A stretch of DNA of 64,000 bases from DASPPM01 sp052143835 (GCA_052143835.1 JBKQRV010000187.1:9107-73106), one strand, 5' to 3'. Positions 53,539 to 63,310 are shown, numbered from the stretch's first letter. Translations and numbers: made by a program. The notes: generated by a model not told the origin, from the sequence alone.

Positions 53539-55305
53539 TCACCGCGACACGACGGGGACGACGCGCCAATTCCGCTTGCGCGCGAGCTCCGCCCGCAGCC
53601 GCGCGGTCCCTACCTCGTCGACGCGCCAGCTCCCGGGCTCGATGACCACGCCGTAGTCCTCGCGCGCGGCGCTGAGGCTCACGAGCTCGTTGCGCACGTC
53701 CTTGAGCACGCGCCAGCTCTCGCGCTCGAGCGGATCGCCCCAGCCGCCCGCACCCGGCAACTGGTGGCGGTAGAGATCGCCGCGTTTGAGCGTCATCGTC
53801 ACCTTCGCCGGCACCACCTCGGCGTTGCCCTCGGGATTGATGATGTTCGAGGAGGTCTTCCCCGGGCTGCCGCCGTAAAGCCCGTAGGGGCGGAAGGTGC
53901 GCCGGTCGGAGCGCACCTGGAGGACCGCCTCCTCCTCGAGCAGGCGGTAGTCGCGCCGGATGCTGACCCCGCCGCGGAACTTGCCCGCCCCGCCCGTGTC
54001 CGCGACGAACTCCGAGCGCAGGATCTCGATCGGCTGCTCGACCTCGCACACCTCGATCGGCTGCGAGGAGAGGTTCGCCATCATGTTGGCGTTGCCGTCG
54101 AGCCCGTCCGCCCACGGCCGGCCGCCCCACGCGCCGCAGATGAACTCGACGTAGATGAAGGGCGTGCGGTCGGGGTAATAGCCGCCGATCGAGATGCCGG
54201 TATTGCCGCCGTCGGAGGCCGCGAAAACGCGGTCCGGCAGCATCATGGCAAGCGCACCGTAGCAGCAGTCGATCATGCGGTAGCCGGTGAGCCCGCGCGC
54301 GGCGGACGCCGCCGGCAGCACGCAATTGGCGATGGTGCCCGCGGGGGCGATGACCTCGATCGGGCGGTAGAAGCCCTCGTTGTTGGGGATGTCGTGCGGC
54401 AGCACCGACTTGACGCAGGTGTAGGTCGCCGCCTTGGTGTAGGAGAGCGTGTTGTTGATCGCACCCTTCACTTGCGGCGACGAGCCGGTCCAGTCGGCCA
54501 CCAGCCTGTCGCCCTTCTTCCTGAGCGTGACCTTGAGCGGCACCGGCTTGCCGCGCTCGATGCCGTCGTCGTCGATCCAATCCTCGAAGCTCCATTCGCC
54601 GTCGGGAAGCTCGCGCACGGCCGCGCGCGTGAGCCGCTCGGTGTAATCGATAAGCTCGCGCATATGACGCTTCGCCGTCTCGGCGCCATGGCGTGCGATG
54701 AGATGGAGGAAGGCCTCCTCCGCGATGTGGCAGGCGGCGAGCTGCGAGCGCATGTCGCCCATGACGCGGCCCGGAAGCCGCACGTTCTTCTCGATGAGGC
54801 GGAAGAGCGTCTCGTTGGGCTCGCCCGCGTCGTACATCTTGACCGGCGGAATGCGCAGCCCTTCCTGATAGGTCTCCGTCGAATCGGAGGCGTTCGAGCC
54901 CGCGACCCTGCCGCCCATGTCGGTCTGGTGGCACACGGTCGCGGCGAAGGCGAGGCGCTCGCCCTCGTGGAAGATCGGCTTCAGGATGAAGACGTCCGGC
55001 AGGTGCATGCCGCCTTCGAAGGGGTCGTTCAGGCAATAGATGTCGCCGGGACGCATGCGCTCGCCGTAGCGCCGGATCGTCGCCGCGAGTGCCGCGGGGA
55101 ACGAGCAGAGGTGCGCCGGCAAGGTCAGGCCCTGCGCCACGGTCTTGCCCTCGCCGTCGCAGAACGCCGTGGAATAGTCCATCACGTCCTTGAGCACGCC
55201 CGAATAGGCGGTGCGGAAGATGGTCAACGCCATCTCGTCGGCGATCGAGAGCAGCGTGTTCTTGAAGAGCTGGAATTCGATCACATCGGTGTTGCGCGAC
55301 GCCAT
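53539..55305 (-). CDS. hyuB: Hydantoinase B / oxoprolinase-family subunit
   Basis: A 588-residue protein of the HyuB/acetone carboxylase alpha-type family. Family blocks include IFRTAYSGVLKDVMDYSTAF, GDIYCLNDPFEGGMHLPDV, VCHQTDMGGRVAGSNASDS and DWTGSSPQVKGAINNT. SDGGNTGISIGGYYP and a C-terminal QLPGAGGWGDPLER follow. It works with HyuA in ATP-dependent hydrolysis of hydantoins or 5-oxoproline, or in carboxylation of ketones. It lies 202 bases downstream of hyuA, the gap being filled by a palindromic repeat. Confidence 0.93.
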   Translation of the reverse strand: MASRNTDVIEFQLFKNTLLSIADEMALTIFRTAYSGVLKDVMDYSTAFCDGEGKTVAQGLTLPAHLCSFPAALAATIRRYGERMRPGDIYCLNDPFEGGMHLPDVFILKPIFHEGERLAFAATVCHQTDMGGRVAGSNASDSTETYQEGLRIPPVKMYDAGEPNETLFRLIEKNVRLPGRVMGDMRSQLAACHIAEEAFLHLIARHGAETAKRHMRELIDYTERLTRAAVRELPDGEWSFEDWIDDDGIERGKPVPLKVTLRKKGDRLVADWTGSSPQVKGAINNTLSYTKAATYTCVKSVLPHDIPNNEGFYRPIEVIAPAGTIANCVLPAASAARGLTGYRMIDCCYGALAMMLPDRVFAASDGGNTGISIGGYYPDRTPFIYVEFICGAWGGRPWADGLDGNANMMANLSSQPIEVCEVEQPIEILRSEFVADTGGAGKFRGGVSIRRDYRLLEEEAVLQVRSDRRTFRPYGLYGGSPGKTSSNIINPEGNAEVVPAKVTMTLKRGDLYRHQLPGAGGWGDPLERESWRVLKDVRNELVSLSAAREDYGVVIEPGSWRVDEVGTARLRAELARKRNWRVVPVVSR

Positions 55306-55394
55306 GCTCGATCCTCCTCGCGGGAAAGCCCCGCTAAAGCTCCGGCGCTAGTGCCGCCTATCGCAAATACGTGATTCGGGTTGCCCTCTCCACC

Positions 55395-55492
55395 CGTCAT
55401 GGCCGTGCTTGTCACGGCCATCCACGCCTTTTTGCGTTCGTCGCAAGACGTGGATGGCCGGGACTCGGCCTGCGGCCGGCCCGGCCATGACG
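55395..55492. repeat. Palindromic intergenic repeat (CGTCATGGCCG family)
   Basis: It begins CGTCATGGCCG and ends CGGCCATGACG as an inverted terminal repeat. Inside, GGCCATCCACG and CGTGGATGGCCG form a second inverted pair. It lies between hyuA and hyuB on their shared transcript. It resembles, but differs in sequence from, the CATTGCGAG family at 158-286 and 23585-23688. Confidence 0.75.
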
Positions 55493-55507
55493 ATGAGCGA
55501 GGGTGTA

Positions 55508-57619
55508 TCAGGCATTTGTGATCCCAGGCGCGAGCTCGATCACGATATTGCCGTGCGCATCGAGCCTGCCGCTCGCGCTTGGCGGGATGACGCAGGTCGC
55601 ATCATACTCCTCGATGATGGCGGGGCCAGCCACCTTGGCGGCGAGGTCGCCGCGTCCGAGCACCGGCGCCTCGAGCCAGCCGTGGGCTGCGCCGAAATAG
55701 ACGGGCCGCCGCCGCGGCGCGGCGCTCGCCGATCCTTTGCCGCGCTCGAGGACGAGCCGCTCGGGCATGCGCGGCTTCAAGGGGATGCCTTGGGCGACAA
55801 GCCGCAGGCTCATGAGCACGACGGGCTCGTCCACGCCCGCGCGATGCCCGTAGACGCGCTCGTGCTCGCGCGCGAAGGCCTCCTCAAGCTTGGCGATCGT
55901 CCCGCCATCGATGGCGCCCGCCTCCATCGGCACCGTGAGCTCGAAGGACTGGCCGAGATAACAGAGGTCCGCCGCGCGCTTGAGCCGCACCGCCTCCGCG
56001 GCGAAGCCCTCGGCCGCGAGCTGCGCGCGCGCGACCGACTCCATCTGCGCCATGACCTCGTTGAGTGCTGCGAGCTCGGCGCCGCGCGTCTCGCGCCGGT
56101 ACGTCCTCACGTAATGGTGCTCGACGTCCGCGTAGAGGAGCCCGAAGGCCGAGAACAGGCCCGGCGCCGGCGGCACCAGTATGCGGCGCATCTCGAGCTG
56201 GCGCGCGAGCGATGCCGCGAACAGCGGGCCGTTGCCGCCGAAGGCGAAGAGCACGTATTCGCGCGGGTCCCGCCCGCGCTCGCTCGAGACCGATTTGATC
56301 GCGCGGATCATGTTCGAGGCGGCGATGCGGTGGGCACCCTCGGCGGCGTCCTCGAGCGAGAGGCCGAGCGGGCGCGCGATGCGCTCGGCGAAAAGCTCGC
56401 GCGCGCGCGCGGCGTTGAGCTTGACCGCACCGCCCACGAGATATTCCGGATTGAGATAGCCCAAGATCACGTTGGCATCCGTGATCGTCGGCTCGGTCCC
56501 GCCGGTATCGTAGCACACCGGACCCGGCGAGGAGCCCGCACTCCTGGGACCGACCTGGAGCGAGCCGCCGGCGTCGATCCATACGATCGAGCCGCCGCCC
56601 GCACCCACCTCGGCCAAATCGACGACCGGCGCGCGCAGGAGATAGCCCGAGCCCGTGAGCAGCCGCGAGCCGGCGAGGATGCCGCCGCCGACCGAGAACT
56701 CGGTGGCGCGGTTGATCTCGTAGTCCTCGATGATCGAGGCCTTGGCGGTGGTGCCGCCCATGTCGAAGGTGATCACCTTGGGCTCGGCCAAGCGCCGCGC
56801 GAGGGTCTGCGAGCCCACGACGCCCGCCGCCGGGCCCGACTCGACGATGTGCATCGGCATGAGTGCTGCCGCCTCGGCGGTCATGATCCCGCCGTTCGAC
56901 TGCATGATCATGAGCGGGCTCGAGATGCCGCTTTCCTTGAGCTCCGCGGTGAGGCGCTCGAGATAATGCCGCACGATCGGCAGGATGTAGGCATTGATGA
57001 CGGTCGTCGAGGTGCGCTCGAACTCCCTGATCTCCGGCAGCACCTCCGAGCTTATGCATACCGGAAGCCCGGGCAGCCGTTGCTCGACGATCTCCTTGAT
57101 GCGCGTCTCGTGAGCGGGATTGGCATAGGAGTTGATGAGCGCGACGGCGAGCGCCTCGATGCCCTCGCCCGCGAGACGATCGAGCGCATGCTCCACGTCC
57201 GCCGGGTCGAGCGGCGCGTGAATTTCGCCGGAGGCACTCGTCCGCTCGGCGACCTCGAGACGCAGGTAGCGCTCGACGAGTGGGGGCGGCTTCTCCCAGG
57301 CGATGTCGTAGAGCCGCGGCATGCGCAGGCGCCGGATCTCGAGCACGTCGCGAAAGCCCTTCGTCGTGATGAGGCCGGTCTTCGCACCCCGCCCCTCGAG
57401 GATGGCGTTGGAGGCGACGGTCGTGCCGTGGCTGACCTCGCTCACGTCGCCGCCCGAGAGGCCCGTTTCCGCGAAGACCGCGCCGAGCCCGTCCGCGATC
57501 GCGCGCGCATAATTGTCGCTGCTCGAGGACACCTTCTTGAGATGAAGGCGGCCGTCGGCCGAGAGAAACACGATATCGGTGAAGGTGCCGCCGATATCCA
57601 CGCCGACGCGGTAATTCAT
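55508..57619 (-). CDS. hyuA: Hydantoinase A / oxoprolinase-family subunit
   Basis: A 703-residue protein with the ATPase-like N-terminal motif VGVDIGGTFTDIVFLSADG, then SHGTTVASNAILEGRGAKTG and the nucleotide-site blocks MIMQSNGGIMTAEAA and ITFDMGGTTAKASIIED. VLFAFGGNGPLFAASLA follows and the C-terminal PAIIEEYDATCVIPP ends the fold. It is the ATP-hydrolysing partner of HyuB, acting on a hydantoin, oxoproline or ketone-type substrate. MNYRVGVD at 57619 is the preferred start. The pair is transcribed leftwards, opposite to the membrane-protein gene. Confidence 0.93.
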   Translation of the reverse strand: MNYRVGVDIGGTFTDIVFLSADGRLHLKKVSSSSDNYARAIADGLGAVFAETGLSGGDVSEVSHGTTVASNAILEGRGAKTGLITTKGFRDVLEIRRLRMPRLYDIAWEKPPPLVERYLRLEVAERTSASGEIHAPLDPADVEHALDRLAGEGIEALAVALINSYANPAHETRIKEIVEQRLPGLPVCISSEVLPEIREFERTSTTVINAYILPIVRHYLERLTAELKESGISSPLMIMQSNGGIMTAEAAALMPMHIVESGPAAGVVGSQTLARRLAEPKVITFDMGGTTAKASIIEDYEINRATEFSVGGGILAGSRLLTGSGYLLRAPVVDLAEVGAGGGSIVWIDAGGSLQVGPRSAGSSPGPVCYDTGGTEPTITDANVILGYLNPEYLVGGAVKLNAARARELFAERIARPLGLSLEDAAEGAHRIAASNMIRAIKSVSSERGRDPREYVLFAFGGNGPLFAASLARQLEMRRILVPPAPGLFSAFGLLYADVEHHYVRTYRRETRGAELAALNEVMAQMESVARAQLAAEGFAAEAVRLKRAADLCYLGQSFELTVPMEAGAIDGGTIAKLEEAFAREHERVYGHRAGVDEPVVLMSLRLVAQGIPLKPRMPERLVLERGKGSASAAPRRRPVYFGAAHGWLEAPVLGRGDLAAKVAGPAIIEEYDATCVIPPSASGRLDAHGNIVIELAPGITNA

Positions 57620-57902
57620 CCTGTCACCCGCCACTGGGTCGTGCCTTGGAACGCGCTACCCGATCGTCAGAGCCCCGGCGATTTGATAGGATTTTCGCGG
57701 CGCGGACAAGCACGGAGCAGCGCACTGGTCTTCCCGGCGCGCGGTCATGCCGGGGCATCGCCGACCGGCACTCGGGGTGCGAGCGGGTGCGGCGCAGGTC
57801 CGCGTTGTTGACCGATGTGCCGATTTCGCGGCGGGTGAGGCAGCCGCCGCGAGCTGCGAGCTTGAGGAAGATCGCTACCGGGGGAACGAGCGAATTGAAC
57901 CG

Positions 57903-60110
57903 ATGAGCGAATTCGCGATCATGTTGGCGCTGCAGTTGGGCGCGATGCTTCTCATGGGGATGCCCGTTGCCCTCGCTCTCGCGGCGCAAGACCGCTCCTC
58001 GGATTGCTTCGGCTGGCTTCTCCTGGCCCCGGCGTTCGGCGTCACCCTCTATCTGGGCCTGGCGACGGGGCTGCATTTCCTGGGCCTCGGGTCCTCCAGC
58101 ATCGTCCCGGTCCTGTTCTCGTCCACCTGTCTTTTCTCGGCCGTCATCCTGGTGCGTTTCACCGGGCCGCGCGACATCGGCAGGCTCCTGGTCGGCCTGA
58201 TCTTGATCGCGGCAGGGGCGGTGGCCGTCGTTGCCCTCGATACAATCGATATTCGCTCGGTCGGCCTCGATGACTATTTCCCGCTGACGAACGCCGACAC
58301 CTTCGTCGTGCTCGGCAATGTCGACCGGATTCGCACTTTCGGATGGAGCGAAGTGAGGCCTCATTATCCCGCAGGATTTACCCTGCATAACGAATTGTAT
58401 CGGGCTCCCGGCACCGTTCTCGTCGCCGATTTCGCGGATATCCTCGGGCTCAAGCCGCACGCCGCATTCTTTCTTACGCAGCGCCTGGCCTTGCCGGTCA
58501 TCGTCCTCGCATCGACCGGCATCGTCGTCCTCCTCTGCGGCAGCGTCGTTGCCGCCGCGGTGTGCTTCACCGTCCTGGCGCTGGGGAATTTCCTTCTGCA
58601 CCAGGTGTTGCAACAGTTCAACGCGTCGGCCATGGGCAGCATGCTGGCACCCGTCATATTAGCACTTGCGATCTGGACCGTGCGCGACGGCCGCACGCGC
58701 TCCGAGTTCCTCGCCGGCATGGCGGGCATCGGTTTCGCGTCGGGCACTTTGGCGATGGCCTCCCCGGAGTCGCTGCCGTTCTATCTTCTGGTCCTGGCCG
58801 CGATTTTTCTGCCCTTGCTCGCGGCGCGCCGCCAAATTCGCCTCTTTGGCGCCGCCCTGATCATATTTCTGGCCGCCGCCATCGTCGTTGCGTCTCCGGT
58901 CGCCCTCGATCAATGGCGAGACGTCATATCGGAATACCATCTTGCCGCGCACGGGCATCCCGGCGATTGGGTCGCCGTGCCCGCCTTTGTCATCCAGGCC
59001 GCCGGCCTCACGCTCCTGACGAGCGACCGCTTCTCCGACTTCCCGGGCGCCGTGCGCCTTGCCTCGCTCGGCTTCGTCCTCGTCTTCGGATTCGCCTTTG
59101 CCGCCCTCGCCTACTCAGCCGCCAAGCGTCCCAGCGTCGGACGGCTCAGGCACAGCGATTTGCTCGCGCTCTTCTCCTCTACGCTCGTCATGCTCTCGCT
59201 ACAGGCCTTTCTCTATATGCGCGGCATGGGCTACGGCCTGCTGAAGTTCACCGACTATTTTGCCTTTCTCCCCAGCATCGTCGTCAGCGTCGGACTGATC
59301 TCCTTCGGATTGACGAGCCGCAGCGTGATTTTGAGGGCACTCACGTCGCTTTTCCTCATCGGCGCTTGCATTGCCTATGGCGCGGTTGCAGTTCCCGAGA
59401 AACACCGATTGCTCCACAAATACCGCGACATCGCGAGAGAGATGCCGCCGCCGGCCGCCTATCGGCTCGAGGCACCGGGCATCAAAGCCTCCGCCCTCGT
59501 CGTCCCCGACCTGCGCGGCGCGCCGCTCCAGCTCTTCCTCTATGAAAATCGCTGGGGCGCCAACCGGATTGCGTTTGAGGCCGACGAGTCCCTGTACTTC
59601 GTGCCGCTGCCGGCATCCGGCGGCAATGACGGCTGGATGGCACGGTTCCCGAGGGTCGGCATCGCCGGGCTGCCGCTCGCGGACATTACCTACGGGGTGA
59701 GTCGTGGGGCGGGCACGCATGTCGAAGTCCTGCCGCTATTCGGGCAAATTCACATCCGTGACGGCGGCGGCTGGCTGGATCCCGAGGGTGACCGTCCGGA
59801 GGAGCTCTGGCGCTGGTTGAGCGGCCATGGCGCTTTCACCGTATATGGCGGCTCGGCCCAGGGCCTGCGCGCGCTCGATTTCGAGCTGCAGCCGGGTCCC
59901 GATCTCCGCCCTGATAACCTGATCGACATCGCGATCGAGGGCCATGTGCTCGCAACCGTCACGCCGAAGGAGCTTCCGAGGCACATGGTCTTGCCGCTCC
60001 CCGCCTCGTCGCTATTCGCACTTGGCGGTGAAATCGTTATCAGGGGACCCACATCCGGGCTGCGGCAGGTTCGCGTCGGTCATCTCAAGACGCGCGAGGC
60101 CGGCAAATGA
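57903..60110 (+). CDS. Polytopic membrane protein with C-terminal soluble domain
   Basis: A 735-residue protein. About the first 500 residues contain roughly ten to twelve membrane helices, the first being FAIMLALQLGAMLLMGMPVA. The last about 230 residues are soluble and strand-rich, ending LGGEIVIRGPTSGLRQVRVG. The layout and a loop with LDDYFPLTNADTFVV resemble GT-C type glycosyltransferases or related cell-surface polysaccharide proteins; I cannot name a family. The ATG at 57903 starts just before the first helix. It stands alone between two catabolic loci. Confidence 0.6.
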   Translation: MSEFAIMLALQLGAMLLMGMPVALALAAQDRSSDCFGWLLLAPAFGVTLYLGLATGLHFLGLGSSSIVPVLFSSTCLFSAVILVRFTGPRDIGRLLVGLILIAAGAVAVVALDTIDIRSVGLDDYFPLTNADTFVVLGNVDRIRTFGWSEVRPHYPAGFTLHNELYRAPGTVLVADFADILGLKPHAAFFLTQRLALPVIVLASTGIVVLLCGSVVAAAVCFTVLALGNFLLHQVLQQFNASAMGSMLAPVILALAIWTVRDGRTRSEFLAGMAGIGFASGTLAMASPESLPFYLLVLAAIFLPLLAARRQIRLFGAALIIFLAAAIVVASPVALDQWRDVISEYHLAAHGHPGDWVAVPAFVIQAAGLTLLTSDRFSDFPGAVRLASLGFVLVFGFAFAALAYSAAKRPSVGRLRHSDLLALFSSTLVMLSLQAFLYMRGMGYGLLKFTDYFAFLPSIVVSVGLISFGLTSRSVILRALTSLFLIGACIAYGAVAVPEKHRLLHKYRDIAREMPPPAAYRLEAPGIKASALVVPDLRGAPLQLFLYENRWGANRIAFEADESLYFVPLPASGGNDGWMARFPRVGIAGLPLADITYGVSRGAGTHVEVLPLFGQIHIRDGGGWLDPEGDRPEELWRWLSGHGAFTVYGGSAQGLRALDFELQPGPDLRPDNLIDIAIEGHVLATVTPKELPRHMVLPLPASSLFALGGEIVIRGPTSGLRQVRVGHLKTREAGK

Positions 60111-60376
60111 GCCGCCCGCGCCGCTCCCCCGAGGCCGCGGCGATCGGCGCGGGGCGCGCGCTTTCGTCCCTTGCACCCTGCAGCACCGGGGCTCTAAGGT
60201 ACTATTGTAGGGATGTTGGGTAGAGAGCGTGCGCGAGCGGAACCGCACCCGCATCGGCGGGCGGTGTGCAAAAAGAGCAGGGTCGAGGCGCGCGGGAGGC
60301 AGGGTGTTCTGGTGACGACGACGGCGAGCCCTTGTTCCCGCTCGCGGGCACTGTCGCGCGCTGCGGCTGCCGCGCC
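60111..60376 (+). other. Intergenic region upstream of the NitT/TauT-type ABC operon
   Basis: About 266 bases precede the ATPase start. A local low-G+C patch at 60193-60210 (AAGGTACTATTGTAGGGATG) stands out and TACTAT could be a -10 element, but the only TTGCAC upstream is too far away for a normal promoter. The ATPase frame is open back to 60266, but the extra residues are not conserved-looking. Confidence 0.35.
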
Positions 60377-61189
60377 ATGAGCGGGCATCCGCGTCTCGCC
60401 TCCGGCACTGCCGCCGCGCCCCCAGCCGGCCGCCGCGCGGCACACCTCAGCATAAAGTCCGTTCGCCGCCTCTACGGCGCCCTCGAGGCGATCCGCGAGG
60501 TGAGTTTCGACGTGGCCGAGGGCGAGTTCCTGAGCGTGCTGGGACCGAGCGGCTGCGGCAAGAGCACCTTGCTCATGATGGTGGCCGGCCTGCTCAACCC
60601 GAGCGAGGGCGAGATCATCATCAACGGCGATCCGGTCCGCGGCCCGCGCCGCGAGATCGGCGTCGTCTTCCAGTCCCCGCTCCTCCTGCCGTGGCGCAAC
60701 GTGCTCGACAATGTGCTCCTGCCCATCGAGATGCTGCGCCTGCCGCGCCGCGAGTATCTGGAGCGGGCGCGCGCACTCCTCGACATGGCGAAGATCCACG
60801 ATTTCGCCGACCGGCTGCCGAGGGAGCTTTCGGGCGGCATGCGCCAGCGCGTCGCGATCTGCCGCGCCCTCGTGCATGACCCGAGCATCCTCCTCATGGA
60901 CGAGCCCTTCTCGGCGCTCGACGCCCTCACCCGCGACGAGATGGGCCTCGAGCTCCTGCGCATCTGGCACCACCACCGCAAGACGGTGATCTTCGTGACG
61001 CATAGCATCCGCGAGGCGGCGTTTCTCTCGGATCGCGTGCTGGTGATGGGCCGCCGGCCCGCGACCGTCACGCGCGAGCTCGCGATCGAGTTGCCCCGCC
61101 CGCGGCTCATCGACATGATGGAGGGGGATACCTTCAACCATCACGTCCGCATTCTGCGCAAGGCGATCGAGGCGAGTCATGAAACCTGA
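60377..61189 (+). CDS. NitT/TauT-type ABC transporter ATPase
   Basis: A 270-residue ATPase with Walker A GPSGCGKSTLL, Q-loop VVFQSPLLLPWRNVLDNVL, signature LSGGMRQRVAICRAL, Walker B SILLMDEPFSALD and switch His in FVTHSIREAAFLSD. This is the nitrate/sulfonate/taurine importer class, which also moves aromatic acids, pyrimidine precursors and phthalates. The ATG at 60377 is chosen; the longer frame upstream adds unconserved residues. It is the first gene of an operon with a permease, a binding protein and a UbiD decarboxylase. Confidence 0.93.
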   Translation: MSGHPRLASGTAAAPPAGRRAAHLSIKSVRRLYGALEAIREVSFDVAEGEFLSVLGPSGCGKSTLLMMVAGLLNPSEGEIIINGDPVRGPRREIGVVFQSPLLLPWRNVLDNVLLPIEMLRLPRREYLERARALLDMAKIHDFADRLPRELSGGMRQRVAICRALVHDPSILLMDEPFSALDALTRDEMGLELLRIWHHHRKTVIFVTHSIREAAFLSDRVLVMGRRPATVTRELAIELPRPRLIDMMEGDTFNHHVRILRKAIEASHET

Positions 61190-61255
61190 CGGCGAGCACC
61201 CGGACCGGCGGGAATCGCCCCGCGTGGCAGCGGCGGCAGCGGCGGCGAGGCCGCG

Positions 61256-62053
61256 GTGACGGCCCTCTTGGCACTCGCACGGCGCCTCGGCGTGCTCGCC
61301 TGGCCGCTCGGCGCGACCTTGGCGCTTCTCTTGGTCTGGGAGGTGCTGGTCCGCACGCTCGGCGTACGCTCCATTCTGCTGCCCCCGCCGTCGGAGATCC
61401 TCGAGGTCATCGTGCTGCGCTACGATCTCCTCCTCGCCAATCTGTGGCCGTCCCTCTACATGACGGTCTTCGGCTTCCTGCTTTCGGTGGTGGGCGGGGT
61501 CTTCATCGCCATCCTCATCACCTACTCGGCGATCGTGCGCAAGGTCCTCTACCCGATCATCGTGATCTCGCAGGTGGTCCCCAAGATCTCGATAGCACCC
61601 CTCCTCATCGTCTGGTTCGGCACGGGCGCCATCTCGGGCCTGTTGCTCGCCTTCCTCATCGGCTTCTTTCCCATGACGATCAACGCGGCGGCCGGCTTCC
61701 AGGCGGTCGACGAGGACATCCTCAAGATGGCGCGCGCCTGCATGGGCTCGCGCTGGCAGATCTTCCGCTCGATCCGGCTGCCGCACGCCATGCCGTATCT
61801 CTTCAGCGGCATGAAGATCTCGATCACGCTCGCGATCATCGGCGTCGTCGTCTCCGAGTTCGTTGCCTCGCAGGAGGGAATCGGCTACCTGATCAAGCTC
61901 GCGGGCGGCCTGCTCGACACCCCGCTCATGATGGCGGCGATCACGGTCCTCAGCATTACCGGGCTCCTGCTCTATGCCATCATCGCCTGGGTCGAGGGTC
62001 TGGTGATCTATTGGCAGTCGCCGAGCTTCGTCGAAGTCGCCCAAGGGGCCTAG
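61256..62053 (+). CDS. NitT/TauT-type ABC transporter permease
   Basis: A 265-residue permease with six membrane segments. The ATPase-contact loop is FQAVDEDILKMARACMGSRW followed by RLPHAMPYLFSGMKISITLA, the EAA-type motif of this class. ISIAPLLIVWFGTGAISGLL is also typical. It starts with GTG in a GC-rich stretch 66 bases after the ATPase stop; the exact start is uncertain by a few codons. It works with the adjacent ATPase and binding protein. Confidence 0.9.
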   Translation: MTALLALARRLGVLAWPLGATLALLLVWEVLVRTLGVRSILLPPPSEILEVIVLRYDLLLANLWPSLYMTVFGFLLSVVGGVFIAILITYSAIVRKVLYPIIVISQVVPKISIAPLLIVWFGTGAISGLLLAFLIGFFPMTINAAAGFQAVDEDILKMARACMGSRWQIFRSIRLPHAMPYLFSGMKISITLAIIGVVVSEFVASQEGIGYLIKLAGGLLDTPLMMAAITVLSITGLLLYAIIAWVEGLVIYWQSPSFVEVAQGA

Positions 62054-62107
62054 ACGAAGGGCCGCCCGCCGGAAAGAGACGTGCCGCTTGAAAGGAGGTT
62101 CATCGCC

Positions 62108-63184
62108 ATGAGACGACGCCGCTTTTTGCAGGGAGCCGCCGCCATCGCCGGCGCCGGCGCGCTTGCCCCGCTCCCCCGCCTCGCCCGCGCGGCGACGGCC
62201 GTCAAGATGACGCTGCCCTGGCTGCCGCTCGGCACCTTCAGCTTCACCTTCGTCGCCAAGAAGCTGGGCTTCTGGGAGAAGCGCGGCCTCGACGTCACCA
62301 TCGACCGCGGCTTCGGCTCCGGCAAGGTCTGCCTGCCCGTCGACCAGGGCCAATACGACTTCGGCCTCCTCGACATGGGTGTCATGATGAACTGCACGAG
62401 CAAGGCTCTCGACCTCGTGGCGATCGCGGGCCTGTGGCCGCGCTCGCCGGTCGGCATCTTCTCGCTCAAGGAATACAACATCACCAAGCCCAAGGACCTC
62501 GAGGGCCAAGAGGTCGGGTTCGATGCGGGCAGCGGCGACTTCCAGCTTTGGCCGGCCTTCGTCAAGGCGACCGGGATCGACGACGCCAAGGTCAAGAAGG
62601 TGATGCTGGACGGCCCCGCACTCACCCAGGCGCTCGTCGAGCGCAAGATCAAGGCGGAGGGCAACTTCCTCGGCAGCATCGCGCCCAGCCTGTGGGCCCA
62701 GGGCATGGAGCTCAACAGCATTTTCTACGAGCACTACGGCATCAAGACCTTCAGCAACTGCTTCGCCTGCAAGCGCAGCACCATCGAGAAGAAGCCCGAG
62801 CTCTGCCAGGCCTTCGTCGACGGCGCCATGGAGGGACTGAAATACGTCTACCTCAACCCGGAGAAATCGGTCGACATCCATATCGAGAGCGTCAAGGAGT
62901 TCCAAGGCGGCAGTGCCGCAAACCGCGACGTGATCAAGTACGGACAGGCGGTCTCGACGGCACTCGGGCTGGTGCCTTCGGTCAAGGCGCACGGCCTCGG
63001 CTACATGGATGCGGCCCTCGTCGAGACCACGCGCGAGACGGTCGAGACCTACATGGGAGCCAAGGGTACGCCGCCGGCCGGTCAGCTCTTCACCGACAAA
63101 TTCGTTGGCAAGGTCAAGCTCACGGACGCGGAATGGACCGACGTCGAGGCGCGCGTCGGCAAATACATGCCGGCCAAGGGGTAG
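62108..63184 (+). CDS. NitT/TauT-type substrate-binding protein, Tat-exported
   Basis: A 358-residue periplasmic protein. The start MRRRRFLQGAAAIAGAGALA is a twin-arginine signal, with cleavage near LARA-ATA. The mature part has a type II binding fold (PLGTFSFTFVAKKLGFWEKR, GLDVTIDRGFGSGKV, FDAGSGDFQLWPAFVKATGI). AAAGGAGG nine bases upstream supports the ATG at 62108. Related proteins bind taurine, nitrate, riboflavin precursors or aromatic acids. The UbiD gene next to it suggests a carboxylated aromatic or heteroaromatic ligand, which is an inference. Confidence 0.9.
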   Translation: MRRRRFLQGAAAIAGAGALAPLPRLARAATAVKMTLPWLPLGTFSFTFVAKKLGFWEKRGLDVTIDRGFGSGKVCLPVDQGQYDFGLLDMGVMMNCTSKALDLVAIAGLWPRSPVGIFSLKEYNITKPKDLEGQEVGFDAGSGDFQLWPAFVKATGIDDAKVKKVMLDGPALTQALVERKIKAEGNFLGSIAPSLWAQGMELNSIFYEHYGIKTFSNCFACKRSTIEKKPELCQAFVDGAMEGLKYVYLNPEKSVDIHIESVKEFQGGSAANRDVIKYGQAVSTALGLVPSVKAHGLGYMDAALVETTRETVETYMGAKGTPPAGQLFTDKFVGKVKLTDAEWTDVEARVGKYMPAKG

Positions 63185-63207
63185 TACCAGGAATCATGTG
63201 CGCTTCG

Positions 63208-63310
63208 CATACCCCCCTCCCTACCCTCCCCCTCAAGGGGGGAGGGAAATGCATTCGCTTGGCATCAAAATTCCCCCTCCCCCTTGAAGGGGGAGGGTGG
63301 GGTGGGGGTG
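63208..63310. repeat. REPIN-like inverted pair of hairpins, copy 4
   Basis: The left half (63208-63246) begins CATACCCCCCTCCCTACC and forms a CCCTCCCCCT/AGGGGGGAGGG hairpin. The right half (63273-63310) has a CCCCCTCCCCCTT/AAGGGGGAGGG hairpin followed by GTGGGGTGGGGGTG. It is closely related to the element at 46701-46830 and separates the binding protein from the UbiD gene. Confidence 0.75.

Noticed and set aside
60170..60210. TTGCAC and TACTAT as a promoter for the ABC operon
   Set aside because: The spacing is about 23 bases, too long for a sigma-70 promoter; kept only as a remark on the region.
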